Source of the DNA: Chenopodium formosanum
Taxonomy: Eukaryota; Streptophyta; Magnoliopsida; Caryophyllales; Amaranthaceae
Length of the DNA stretch: 64,000 nt
Reading direction: 5' to 3'
Assembly: GCA_024500155.1 (NCBI GenBank)
Contig: CM044874.1
Coordinates: forward strand, 44,924,384 to 44,988,383
Under the pieces are notes generated by a model. The model did no database searches. It saw only the letters and a list, made by a program, of their open reading frames with translations, and was not told the DNA's origin. The stretch's first letter is position 1. The number at the start of each line of letters is the position of its first letter. The translations under genes and the position numbers were made by a program. Positions 1 to 10,204 of the stretch are shown here, in pieces.

Positions 1-132
1 AACTCCTATTGCAAGTACCATCGAGGAAATGGTCATACTACCGATGAATGCTACAGGTTTCAAAACCTCATTCAAGATCTCATAGAAGCAAACAAGATCC
101 CATTGCCTCTAGCTAGCGAGAAGACTGGGTGA
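1..132 (+). pseudogene. gag: gag C-terminal end, Ty3/gypsy
   Basis: Frame 1 is open from the window edge to a TGA at 130-132 and encodes about 43 residues. It contains CKYHRGNGHTTDECYRFQNL, a Cys/His pattern typical of the C-terminal part of gag in plant Tat-type Ty3/gypsy elements, followed by a short helical stretch (IQDLIEANKIPLPLAS). In relatives this segment lies near the gag-protease boundary. Here a stop follows at once and no protease can be found downstream. Gag assembles the virus-like particle in the cytoplasm. Whether the unseen upstream part is intact is unknown, so it is listed as partial. Confidence 0.75.
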
Positions 133-3100
133 TGATGAAGCGAACAACACAAGACAAGAGGCGAGCTTCAACGACAAGATTTTGTGACCTCTTTTTTTTT
201 CTATTTCTTTTTTATTTACTCTTTCCCCTAATTAGTCTAGCATAGGCACCCTTCTTTTCCCTTAGATTAATTTTGTAGATTATTTCTTTTCCCCTTTAGT
301 AAAATGAGCATTTATTTTGTCATATATGATCATTTCATTATATTGCATCAAATATATATATTTAAAAAAAATAAAAAATCCATGTCGAGCTAAGCACAAG
401 GTATACCAATGATTTGAGGCACCCCTTGTAGCCACATCATATCTCCTTTCACCTTTCAAATATGCGATCCTTTCTTCATAAACCACTTTGAGCCTCGTCT
501 AACGATAGACCTTTCTTTTTCAACCTATATTTATCTAACCTTGGGATGGGATGGTGTGTAACTTATGCAATTCTAAGCTTGAGTGAATTCAAAAGATTAA
601 AATAGCAAAGATAAGCAAGAGCAAATAAATAAATAAAGTGTACAAAAGGGCAAGTGTTCCAATGTCTTAGATATGAAAATATCTTTGATATGAACACGTC
701 TCAGATTGTGTCTCTTATCGAGTGCTCGGTACCGTGCCTGAGAAACATGAATGCTAAGTGAGTGATAGATCGCATGATTGGGATTTCCCACACTTGCAAA
801 ATAAAATAAATGCTAAAGCAAAAGGAGCTAAAAAAGAGTAGAAAGCCAAGCATAAAAATACAAAGATTCAATAGCAAGGTTGCACACCTTGGGGGCTTAT
901 CTAGGGTCTTGAGCCTTTTATCCCCTTCTTTTTCAGCCTTTAGCCTAACCACGTTACAACCCTTAAAAGACCTTTTTGAGGTATACACACTTGTGCGAGG
1001 TTCGACTAGAGCTACGTTCGGCCTTATTCCTAACGGATACGTAGGCAACCTCACATCGAGGTGCGGCCGTAATAAACATGCATTCATATTCACATTCACA
1101 CACTTACACCATGATCATATCAAAGGATTTCCAATGCTCATCCCTATTCACTTAGAGCTAGACTTGGGGGCTTGATCCCTATATCATTAGCTTACCTAGC
1201 CTAAGAGTCACCACCATTTGACTCTTTTAACAAATAATATTTTCCCACACACTTAGCCTTTGCGGCCTAGCTTTAGTGTCACTATCACACACCGCACAGA
1301 TACATGACCAAATATACTTCCCTTAGGAACCCTTTGTCATGAAATCACAACGTTGAAGCATGCCTTATCAACATTACTCATCAATCATACTAATCATTGC
1401 ATCATAAAGTATGAAGTGCTTAGCCTCCATGCCTAAGTTACCCAAATGCTTTCATCATTGAGTCAACAGTTGATAGCCTAGGATGAATTAATCCTTGCAC
1501 CTTGAGAGACAATATCAAAGACACTTGGCTAAGATCATTCAACATGCACCTTCAAAACTTTGATTCCTTTTCGCGTATTTCTTTTTCGGGAGAAAGTCGG
1601 TACCCTCCACAAAAATGACGGAATTTTTTTTTTTTTCATTTTTCGAGTCGCACAATCATAATACAATGCACACACGAGTCATGTACACATTGAGTCATGT
1701 CGTGTCATTTCACTTTGATTTGAGTCTAACACATGTGTCAAACAGTTTGAGTCGAGTCAACCTCGAGTCAGTCAATCACAGAGAGTGAAGTTTATACCTT
1801 GAGTCGTGTCAAGTCGATGAGTCAAGCAATGCTAAACCTTAGGTCAACCCTAAGATAATTGAAAAGATTGGCAAATTTCTATGGTCAAAATAAATACAGG
1901 TGCAGCAAAATAGGGAAGACCCTATCACAGCGTTTGGCGACAGAGTCAATTCTTGGCGCCAGAGATATTTCAGCAACGACAGAGCTCGAAGCCTCTCAGA
2001 ATGGTGATTTCGACCTCATACCCAATTTCGGGTTCCTTGGTATGCCAGTTAGCCCCTATAAGCAATTTGACATGATTAAGTAGTCGATTTGATTACAGTC
2101 TAAGTGATCGACCTGACGAAAGATCGTCTCACTTAGCTTAAGCGCTTAAGTATTGGCTTATTACAAACACCAAAGCATCAGTTCAAAGCAAGCACTTAAA
2201 CGACAATATTTCTAAATATGGATTGTCGCGCATTCTTATTAAACGACAAAGTTTTCCAAAAATTGGATTGTCATCCCCAACTGACAATATTTCCAAAAAT
2301 GGATTGTCGTGCATCTTCTTCAACGACAATTTTTCCAAGATTGGATTGTCATCTCTGGCAAAGTTTCCAAGCGTGGATTGTCGTGCTCCTTCTTTGTTTG
2401 GCAAGTTTTTCCAAGTTCGGATTGTCATACATTCATAGATCGCTGGCGAGTTTTCCGAAATTGGATTGTCACACACCCAGTTCCCTATGGCAAAATTTCC
2501 CAAAGGATTGTCGTAGGTCTCTACTCATAATAAATTTCGACAAAAGTTCCTCAACGTGGATTGTCTTCAGCAAATGGCAAATTTTCCCGAAGTGGATTGT
2601 CGGTCAACTCTTTTTGCAAATGTTCCAAGACGCGGATTGTCAATAGTGGCAATATTTTCCCAAAAGGATTGTCGCATAGCGTTGGCAAATTTCCAAGGTG
2701 GATTGCTTTCAAGAGTTATATTCCAAGATGTGGATTGTCAATCGTAGCAAAGTTCTTATGAAAGATTGTTACGAAGCATTGGTAACTTTTCCAAAAATTG
2801 GATTTTGGTAAATCTTCCGAGATACGGATTATCGCTTCATCGTGGCAACATTTCCAAGGATGGATTGTTACGTGGCATTGATAACTTTTCCTAAATCGGA
2901 TTGTCATTCATACAAGAGTTGTGTTGGCAACTATTCCCAAAGAAAAGAGGATTGTCATCACAGCAAAAGCAACGACATACTGGTTCACAAGCAGCAAAGC
3001 GTCGACGTACTGACGTAGCATCATTAAAGATTAAAAAGCAGTGATCTTTTCGAAGACTATCACAGCGGAAATTGGAGTCATATCAAAAGAAGCTCTTTGT

Positions 3101-3555
3101 TCAGAGGCAAGTGAACATCGAAACAGCAAGGTGGCGTTCCCTAGATTGTGGAGAGTTGTCACAAACAACTAAGGATTGTTTTAAGAGAAGCAATCTTCGA
3201 TGGTATTCCCTTGGACGTGGAATATTATCAAAGCGGAGGCGGATCGTTTCAGGCGAAGCAGTCTTCTAATTTGGAAGCAGTTACGGGCGTAGCAGTTTTC
3301 AAGCAGGATGGCATTCTCTAGCTTGCAGGAGGTCATCAAAACAAGGATACATCAGCAATTAGTTACTTTCAGAGACGTGTGCTCAACGGTGCAAGATACG
3401 CGTTTCTTAACTCTTTTATCTGTTTAAATAACGCTAGTTTGCAGGTATCGGCATTACAAGATTGATTTAGGATCGCATAACGTTCTGAATCATTCTCCGT
3501 CCCTATCGCTACTTTGGCTTTAGTTTTTCGAAACTTGTGTTTCTCCAAACTCAGT
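133..3555 (+). other. 3' non-coding region of the gag-only element
   Basis: No protein family is recognisable here. Stretches worth noting: 810-1175 is an open frame ending in an IPNGYVGNLTSRCGRN-like string, but with no other support; 1590-1830 is crowded with GAGTC/GAGTCA words; 2183-2960 is a degenerate tandem array (listed separately). The remainder is ordinary AT-rich sequence. Long variable 3' regions between the last ORF and the polypurine tract are typical of the Tat branch. Confidence 0.6.
2200..2960 (+). repeat. degenerate short tandem repeat in a 3' UTR
   Basis: About 20 copies of a unit built on TTTCCAA(N3-6)GGATTGTC followed by a variable 10-25 bp arm, often ending in GGCAA. The GGATTGTC cores fall near 2220, 2264, 2301, 2343, 2375, 2419, 2463, 2505, 2559, 2594, 2634, 2666, 2732, 2897 and 2950, with weaker copies between, so spacing runs from about 32 to 55 bp. 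Core conservation with variable arms separates it from a simple microsatellite. The open frames seen across it on both strands are by-products of the repeat. Confidence 0.75.
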
Positions 3556-3570
3556 CAAAGTGGGGGCTTC
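3556..3570 (+). promoter_or_regulatory. polypurine tract of the gag-only element
   Basis: The purine-rich stretch CAAAGTGGGGGCTTC sits directly against the TG that starts the LTR at 3571. This is where the plus-strand primer of reverse transcription is expected. It also shows that the LTR to its right is the 3' LTR of a plus-strand element. Confidence 0.75.
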
Positions 3571-5575
3571 TGTAGACACCCATTTATGTCTCCCCAAAAC
3601 CAAACCCAGTGATGAGTACCTTTCACGTCGAATCATAATCGAATGAAGTGAAAGTGTGGAAAGTCTAGTGTTGCGGATAGTTTTAATTTCTTTTCTTTTC
3701 TCTCTGTTTTTGAAAACTTTTTTTAAGAAAACAGCCAATCCAGTTTGGCTGGTCCATGATATGGGTCCAATAGTAGTGTAGTTGGATGGGGCTTGCAAAG
3801 ACCTTTCCAACGATATATTATAAGCCCAATTCCGATGAATATTGAGGAAGTTATGGCCAATTTACTAAACTGGGCCCGGTTTGAGCTTTATATACGGCCC
3901 AATGATCTAGGGGAGGGCCTAATATGATTTATCATTCCTAATGCAATTAGGAATGTTTTTAGTCTTCTAGAATCTTCTAGAAGGCTCTTTTCATTCCTAA
4001 TTCAACTAGCATTGATAAATTAACTTTTGACTTTTCAGAGTTTTAATTAAAATCAAATAGCATTTTGGAGGAAATTATATGATTTTATCCTCCAGTACGG
4101 TAAATTTATCTGATTTTTGAAAACGCGTTGAAATTAGGCTTGGCGCCTAACCCTAGGCCTTGGCGCCTGGAACCAAGCCTGGCGCCTGGCGCTAGTGTTG
4201 GTGCCTGGCGCCAGTTAGCCAGGGTTGGCGCCAGCTCTGTTTTTTGTGCGTCAGACTCTGTTTTGTTTAATTTATCTTTTTGGCTGATTTTCTCTATAAA
4301 TAACGTATTAAAAACTCCGTTTTCATTCATCAACAATCAGTTTTCATTCGCAATCATTAATTCTTTAATTCTCTCTTAATCATTCACCAATTCTCACGAT
4401 CATTCATCTACAATCTGTTTTCTAATCTCTCTCTTAATTCAAACTTTGTTTTTACATACAAAATTCCGCATTCGCAAGATCTAGAAACACCTAGCCATAT
4501 TCGAAGTTCCCTTCGCCCTAGACGTGAAAGGTTTTAATTTCTGAGGGTTTGGTCCCAAATCTCTATTTCAATTATTTAATTTAATTATTTTGTTTATTAT
4601 TTTCCTTGAAGTTACTAACGTGTGTATTTTGTAATTAGAAAGAGGTACGAGGCATCAAAATAAGTACTTTAATGGTTTTTATTGATTTATTGATGTAGAA
4701 ATCATATTTACATTGTTATTATGATATTCATAGTATCATGTCTAGGGTAACTTTAATATTAAATATGATTGTTACGATGCTTCCTATGTTCTTCCTAATA
4801 TGTATTATTGTTAGTATCATGTTAGGGTTAAAGATTTGATTTTTATTGTTTAGTGACATGCTAGGGTTTGTTATTAATCTTGTTAGTATCATTCCTAGGA
4901 TCTTGCTATTATTATTATGTTTTAATATTAACATGAACATGATTATGATTATAATTGTTATTATTTATGATGATTATGAATATTATGAATATTATTATTT
5001 TGATAATGATTGTTTTATTTATAATTATTTATTTTATTATTATGTTGCTTGATATTTATTTTTATTGTTTGATCACGCCTTTTTATTGCATGCTTAAAGG
5101 GAATTAATACTTGTAATCACGCTTAATAAGATAATTAATAATCTTGTTTAGGGTTAATGTGATTATAATTCAAGTGATCGCCAATAATAGATTTATTTGT
5201 GCATTTAAATTCATCCAACATAGATAAACAGGTTTAGGGTTAATCCTATTGATTGCATGTTAATCAGAAAGCGCACATGAATACGATCAGAATAAAGTAG
5301 AGGCTTATTATTAGGGCATGTTCAATCTTTTTTAGGTTGGATTTGTACCTTCATCCCCGAATCCTTATTTGGTTCAAGACCTTATGGAGTTGACGATCTC
5401 TTGGAACGTTAAGGGGTGTAACCTTCACCCTGTGAACGGTTTACAAGTTCCTAAAAAACTTGTTGGCGACTCTTTTGCTCTATATTCTTTCCCTTTTGGA
5501 CGTCACCGTACTTTAGTGTATGATCACAGTGTGGTTCAAGCTAGTGGGATTAAAAGCTTGAAATTATTCCCTGCA
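3571..5575 (+). repeat. 3' LTR, 2.0 kb, Tat-like
   Basis: The LTR begins TGTAGACACC and ends ATTCCCTGCA. Its limits are confirmed by a second, inverted copy of the family at 18038-20031. A TATA box (TATAAATA, 4295-4302) marks the likely promoter. Five GGCGCC palindromes lie 60-155 bp upstream of it. A very AT-rich block (about 4560-5060) lies in the downstream half. The five bases after the LTR are TAAGC; the 5' partner of this target duplication is outside the window. Confidence 0.85.
4141..4235 (+). promoter_or_regulatory. GGCGCC palindrome cluster upstream of LTR TATA box
   Basis: GGCGCC occurs at 4142, 4162, 4181, 4207 and 4227, with related GGCGCT and GGTGCC copies between. The inverted solo LTR of the same family (19340-19460) also has about five, so the cluster is a family trait. 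It lies in U3 just upstream of the TATA box at 4295. A transcription-factor role is inferred from position only. Confidence 0.5.
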
Positions 5576-5743
5576 TAAGCTGAAAAATATTTTCTTTTTT
5601 TTTTTTTTTTTAAATACGCTAAATATATGTATTATACGTACAAGAAATTAAGATAAGATAAGGACAGTAAGAAAATATATATCTAATGTGAATAATAGGC
5701 CTCATCTTATGAAAAGTGGAAAGAAACTGTCGTATTTGTGCAG
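5576..5743. other. unassigned gap between two elements
   Basis: AT-rich sequence with a T-run near 5590-5612. I see no ORF, terminal repeat or similarity to neighbouring elements. It may be old flanking DNA or the ragged edge of the deletion that removed the start of the next element's 5' LTR. Confidence 0.4.
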
Positions 5744-6851
5744 TAAGCACCCGCGGTTGTCCCGAGGACTCCTCGAGGGCGTGAGCCTTGGCCCCGCGGG
5801 CGTGGCTATCGGGGTATCCGTTCCCCTCCGCGGGCGCGGGTTTCTGGGTCTTTTACGATTTTAAGCTTCTTTTCTCCTTTTGTTTATATATTTTTTGGTT
5901 TCGTTTATTCTTCATTCATGTAATTCTTTAGTTTTAGAATAGTTTTCTCTCTCTTAGGTTGAGAGCTTCTCTCTCTAGATTAGGCTAGATTAGGAGTAGT
6001 TTTAGAGAGAGAAAGTGAGGAATTTCAATGGTGATTGAGAGATTGAAGATGCAAGTGTTAAAAGTGTGTTGGAGACCTTCTTAATTATCAATGAGCATTT
6101 CTAAACTCTATCTCATTCAATTGCTTTGTTTAATTTGATGTTTTTTTGGTTTAATTTTGATGTTTGATGCTTGATTAGTGTAATTGTTCTTGATATTTTG
6201 TTGATTCTTTATTTCCATAGTTGTTAGTTGATAGATGATGATTCTTGAATAGTTGTTTGGCTAGGAATTGGGTGAAACTTGTATGATTGATTAATTGTGA
6301 TTAATTTGGGAATTGTGTTGATTGATTGATGAGATTAAAGTGATTAGTGAAGGTTTGCATGTGTGTAATTCAATTTGGCCTTGAGAATTATGCTAGATTG
6401 AATTGTAATTTCTAATGACATGAACAATTGATTTAGAAATTGCAATTATCAATTGGTTTTGATTGTGATTCTCTTAGTTTGTTATTTATAGTGAACCCTA
6501 GCTTAACAATTAGGAGATAGCTCTTTGATTCCTATTGATTGCTCTTATCATTAGTCCTCACAACCTTTAATTGGCATGCTCTTCTCATGTTGTTTCAATT
6601 GACATGATTACTTGTTGATCCCCGTTCCTTGTGTTTATTTCCTTGGTTACTTGTTTTGTTAGTTGTTAGTATTCTCTCTTACCTTCGTCTTCGACCTAGC
6701 TTAGGCGCATAATTGAAAGTGCTTGAACATTACCGTTCCTTTGGGTTCCACCCTTGACTTGCCTCTATACTCGTATTTAGGTTTGTTAAGTGTTTATAAA
6801 TTTAGTTTGACCGAGGGAAGATTAGATAAAGACCTAGTTTTCCCCTTGTCA
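5744..6851 (+). repeat. 5' LTR, truncated at its start
   Basis: This matches the last two thirds of the LTR at 12422-14036, from the CCGCGG-rich block through the R/U5 part ending CCCCTTGTCA. About 500 bp or more of the start is missing. Four CCGCGG-type words fall at about 5750-5840 and a weak TATA-like stretch at about 5882. The shared run from the 'gagcttctctctctagatt' area to the end is strongly similar by eye to the 3' copy. Confidence 0.8.
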
Positions 6852-6854
6852 AAA

Positions 6855-6872
6855 TGGCGTCGTTGCCGGGGA
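6855..6872 (+). promoter_or_regulatory. primer binding site, tRNA-Asp type
   Basis: TGGCGTCGTTGCCGGGGA begins three bases after the LTR end. It matches, with one change, the tRNA-Asp 3'-end complement used by Athila-type elements. The second site at 7982 has the unmutated form. Confidence 0.8.
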
Positions 6873-6969
6873 ATGGTGTCTTTGTTTGAGTGTTTTTTAT
6901 TGCCTGAGTCTAGGTCTTTGTGTATATTTTTACTTTTATTTGATTTTTGTTTGTTTTGTGAAAAAAAAA

Positions 6970-7278
6970 ATGCCATGTCTATCATTTCCTTAATATAGCA
7001 ATGAGCCTTTTTGTGAATATTTCATTAGACTAAAGGGATTTTTGGACTATAATTGTTGTAATATTTGGGAGGCTTGTGAGATTTGTTATTTTGGTTTGAA
7101 TGAGCAAACTAGGGATGAAGTTGAATGTATGCATAATGGTGAATTTAGAGCTTTGTCAGTTGATGATGCTTGGGATTTTTATGTTTGGCTTGCTAGGGAT
7201 TTTTATGAAAAGGGTAATCATGAGTCTAATATTGATATGCAATGTCTTGATTCTTCTAATATTAGCATTTTGGAGCTG
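6970..7278 (+). pseudogene. gag: gag fragment 1 (Athila-like), truncated
   Basis: An ATG at 6970 is followed after six codons by an in-frame TAA; the frame then encodes about 90 residues of gag with the motif LNEQTRDEVECMHNGEFRAL and DDAWDFYVWLARD. This is the C-terminal half of the Retrotrans_gag fold (a ~GLNxQTRxxVExxxxGxF...DEAW pattern). It stops matching gag at about 7278, where unrelated GC-containing sequence begins. It is a near-duplicate of the start of the longer ORF at 8099, so it is probably a leftover of recombination or nested insertion. Confidence 0.7.
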
Positions 7279-7978
7279 CAGCAACCCCGCGTCCGCTGGT
7301 ACTGTAGCCCGCGCCCGCGGCAGTTTTCCAAGGCCAAATTTAGAAGGCTGTAACTTCCAATATAAGAATTTTATGAAGGCGTGCGACCTATCATTGGAAA
7401 GCTCTTCAAGTATAGTTTCCAACCCAATTTGAATCACCCTAATCCAATTTGTAGAACTTGAGATATGACTAAACCAATGCACAAAGGTCCTATTTGATAC
7501 TTTGCAATCCTTCGTTTTCCTTTGTTTCAAACTCAAATTCAATTCCGAAAAGTGCATATTGATCCTAGTGGGTGCTATTTTCAATTCCCATGCATATAGC
7601 CCGCGACGTACCTACAAAACAAGACAAAGAAACGGAGAAGCAAGAGAAATAGCCGAGAAATGAATAAAATGATAAGGAAGCCATTAAGAGCATGCATTTC
7701 TCTAAACTAACACAAAAACACGCAAATTGAGCATTATTTTCTAAAAAATACGACTTAAACAACTACAAAGCAGCATAGAAATATAAAGAAAACATAGCCT
7801 AAAGGTGCCATAAATGGCATGGAACAGGTAGCTTGACTTAGACTCTAGTTTTCATCATTGCATTCCCTAGGGATCGACCCTTAACTTTCCCTATACTCAT
7901 ATAAGGTTGGTTAGGTGTTTACAAATTTAGTTTGACTTGGGGGAAGGGTAGATACCGACATACATTTCCCTCTCGTCA
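7279..7978 (+). repeat. LTR-derived segment of a related element
   Basis: The last part (about 7830-7978) has the same layout as the U5 end of the flanking LTRs: a 'gggatcgaccctt' stretch, 'gttaggtgtttacaaatttagtttga', a purine-rich stretch and the terminus CCTCTCGTCA, with a primer site three bases later. The first part contains GCCCGCGCCCGCGG, an inverted form of the CCGCGG words in these LTRs. I read it as part of another subfamily's LTR joined into gag fragment 1. Its left edge is not a clean LTR start. Confidence 0.5.
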
Positions 7979-7981
7979 AAA

Positions 7982-7999
7982 TGGCGCCGTTGCCGGGGA
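7982..7999 (+). promoter_or_regulatory. second primer binding site, tRNA-Asp type
   Basis: TGGCGCCGTTGCCGGGGA begins three bases after the LTR-like terminus at 7978. It is the consensus tRNA-Asp complement seen in Athila-type elements. Two such sites in one element show that two 5' ends have been joined. Confidence 0.8.
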
Positions 8000-8098
8000 A
8001 CGATGTCAATGTTTGAGTGTTTTTGATTGTTTGAGTGTTTTTGGAATTTTTGATTGCTTGAATCTAGGTTGGTTATGTCAATGTTTGTTTTGTATAAA

Positions 8099-10036
8099 AT
8101 GTAAAATACCTCATTTCCTCAATTAGAGGATGAACCATTTTGGGTGTACTTTAATAGACTAGAGAACTTCATTAGTTACCATGGTTGTCATATTTGGGAG
8201 TCTTGCGAGATTTGTTATCATAATTTGAATGAGCAAACTAGAGACATTGTTGAAAGCATGTTTAATGGTGGATTTCGGGCATTGTCAATCGATGATGCTT
8301 GGGACTTTTATGTATGGTTTGCTAGAGATAGTTGTGATCGTGGTAATGGTTATTCAAATGCTTCAATTGATGATTGTTATGGTCCATGTTCCATGAATGA
8401 TGAACATTGTATGCCTACTTGTGCCCCCATTCCCCAATTTGATGATGCCACTCATATCTCTAATGTTGATCCTTGCATGCTTGCACATAATTCTTTCCCC
8501 AATGATGCTCCTCAATGCTCTTCATCTTTCCAATCTTTAGATCCCACCTTTAAGTCTTCTTATAATCAAATTGGTGGTTCTTGGAGAAAATTGGAGATGA
8601 ATTCTAATTTGGAACCAAATGAGATGAGATATTTGGAGATTGTGAGAAGCCAAATGGAAATGTTGAAAAAGTTGGAAGAGAGTAATGAGGGTGTTTTTAG
8701 GAAGAATGAGGAGATGGAGAGTCAAATGTCATCAATATTGAATGTAAATGAAGTTTCTACCACATTGGTAGGTATGGAAGACGATGATGATGATTGTTTT
8801 GAGAGCTCCAAAATATGTGAGGAGGATGTTAGAGAGCCCATGAGTGAGGAAAAGGGTGTAGAGATAGATGTTCCTAAATAGTGTTTGCATTTTGAACCTC
8901 CTTCCAAATTTGAATTTTGTTCCATTGAGCCTTTAGATGGAGTTGAAGAGAAACTAAAAATGTTGGCTTCTCTTAATTTTGAGGAAATGGTAATTCAAGT
9001 TATGAAGGATGGGACATTGCAATTTTTGAAGCGTGAAGAAGTTGTGAGGAAAGAGAGTAAGGACGAAGAGGATGAAGTAGTCTCCATGGGAGATTGGATG
9101 TTTGAGGATGATGAGGACCAAGAGGTTTTGAGTGTTGAAAAACCAATTGGTGAGTCAATTCTCCCACCCACCTCCCTTGATTGTGATTTCATTCCTCCAT
9201 TCCTTAATTTTGAAAACCAACCTTCTTCCACCCCATCTCCTTTAATTAATAACCATGGTTGATTTGAGGGTGAGGCCTTGAGCTTAGAAGATTTTTATGA
9301 AGAAAAGGTCCTTTATGATAAGGTTGAGGAGGTAGAGCCTACTTTTGATGATTACGAAGATGAGAGTGAAGTGTTTGGTGAGGTTGAGTCTCCAACTCCT
9401 ATCTCAAATCTTAAACCATTGCTTTCTTCTTTCACCTTTGATGATCCTTTCTCTTCTACATTTTCCACCATTGAGAATGGTGAGGCCTTTTTAGAGGGAG
9501 ATTGTACTTCTCATGTTTATTTTGAGCTACCTCCCAAGTTTGACCCTCAACCCTTTGATGAGCTTCCTTTGAACCTTGATGATGATTTGAAGCTTTTGAG
9601 AGCTCATTTAGGGTGTGAAGTTTTTGAGGAGGGTGTGATTGAGAATAAGCTAAATTTGAATAATGACGAGTTGGAGAAGAGCCCTTTGGATGTGAGTTCA
9701 TTGGATGAGAGAGTTTGTGTTTCAATAGATAGTGGTGTAAGTGAACAACCAATTCCTATTTCTTTACCTTGCACCTCATTTTCAAGAAAGCTTGATCTTA
9801 TTCCCTCCTATCCCATGTCATTACCTTCTTTTCTCATATCCCCTCCTGTTGAAAAGCCTTTAGTCCCCCAAGTGCCTCATTTGATGACTTTTGAGGACGA
9901 TGGTGGGATTTCCAACCAAAAATATTTCGTTGAGAAGAGTATGCCTTCTCTTTTTTTTTTGTCTTCCTTTTTCTTATATTCTTGTTTCTCCCTTCTCTCT
10001 TTCTTCTTCTTGGCATACTTCTTCTCAACTTCATAG
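8099..10036 (+). pseudogene. gag-like plus acidic long ORF with three in-frame stops
   Basis: One frame runs about 645 codons from the ATG at 8099 to the stop at 10034-10036, broken only by TAA right after the ATG (8102), TAG at 8879 and TGA at 9260. The first ~80 residues are the C-terminal half of a Ty3/gypsy gag (LNEQTRDIVESMFNGGFRAL, DDAWDFYVWFARD). The rest matches no family I know. It is acidic, with runs such as EDDDDD, and has a ~27-residue element seen twice (HFEPPSKFEF at about 8888; YFELPPKFDP at about 9518). The last ~30 residues, from a T/C-rich tract, are very hydrophobic and would suit a C-terminal membrane anchor. There is no zinc knuckle and no pol domain. Long frame persistence suggests it coded for protein recently. 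It could be a particle or accessory protein of a non-autonomous family; the function is unknown. Confidence 0.65.
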
Positions 10037-10150
10037 GTGTGCACTAATCTTGTTGCATGCCTTTATTTTGTCATGTGCATACTTACTTTCCTATGAAATG
10101 TGTAGTAGTGCATTTGACAAGCTCTTGCGCGCGTTGAATTATTATTTTCT

Positions 10151-10204
10151 AGAGCGGTCAAGCTTGGACCTTAAGCAAGCCTTTCTCGGGAAGTAACCCG
10201 TGTT
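10151..10204 (+). promoter_or_regulatory. two-hairpin conserved block after the ORF
   Basis: Two small stem-loops lie 115 bp after the ORF stop. The first is GGTC-AAGCTTG-GACC (10156-10170). The second is CGGG-AAGTAA-CCCG (10187-10200). A block with the same order, a similar loop and different but still paired stem bases follows the pol frame of the Athila element (minus strand, 24707-24754). GGGAGGCAACCC-like words are, from memory, common at this place in plant Athila-type elements. Confidence 0.55.

Larger units (their letters stand above)
1..5575 (+). mobile_element. 3' part of a Tat-like, gag-only Ty3/gypsy element
   Basis: The window opens inside a plus-strand LTR retrotransposon. It shows the end of a gag frame (1-132), about 3.4 kb without recognisable protease, RT, RNase H or integrase, a purine-rich tract at 3556-3570 and a 2005-bp LTR (3571-5575). 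A gag stop followed directly by long non-coding sequence and the 3' LTR suggests a gag-only, non-autonomous element that needs enzymes from a relative. The LTR length, the gag motif and the tandem repeats in the 3' region fit the Tat/Ogre branch of Ty3/gypsy. The 5' part lies outside the window, so loss of pol by an internal deletion cannot be told from an original gag-only design. Confidence 0.75.

Noticed and set aside
810..1175. 121-codon ORF ending in NGYVGNLTSRCGRN
   Set aside because: No domain or neighbouring copy supports it; it overlaps an equally long frame on the other strand.
2183..2747. Several overlapping ORFs on both strands with a repeated DNP/GLS or DCR motif, possible repeat protein
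   Set aside because: They follow the period of the GGATTGTC repeat in several frames at once; there is no start context or known domain.
2200..2960. CRISPR-like array of repeats and spacers
   Set aside because: Repeats are degenerate with irregular spacing, and the setting is a plant retrotransposon 3' region without cas genes.
4728..5052. Asn/Ile-rich ORFs in the Tat-like LTR (also 18706-18927)
   Set aside because: They lie inside an LTR in AT-rich low-complexity DNA and are present in both orientations.
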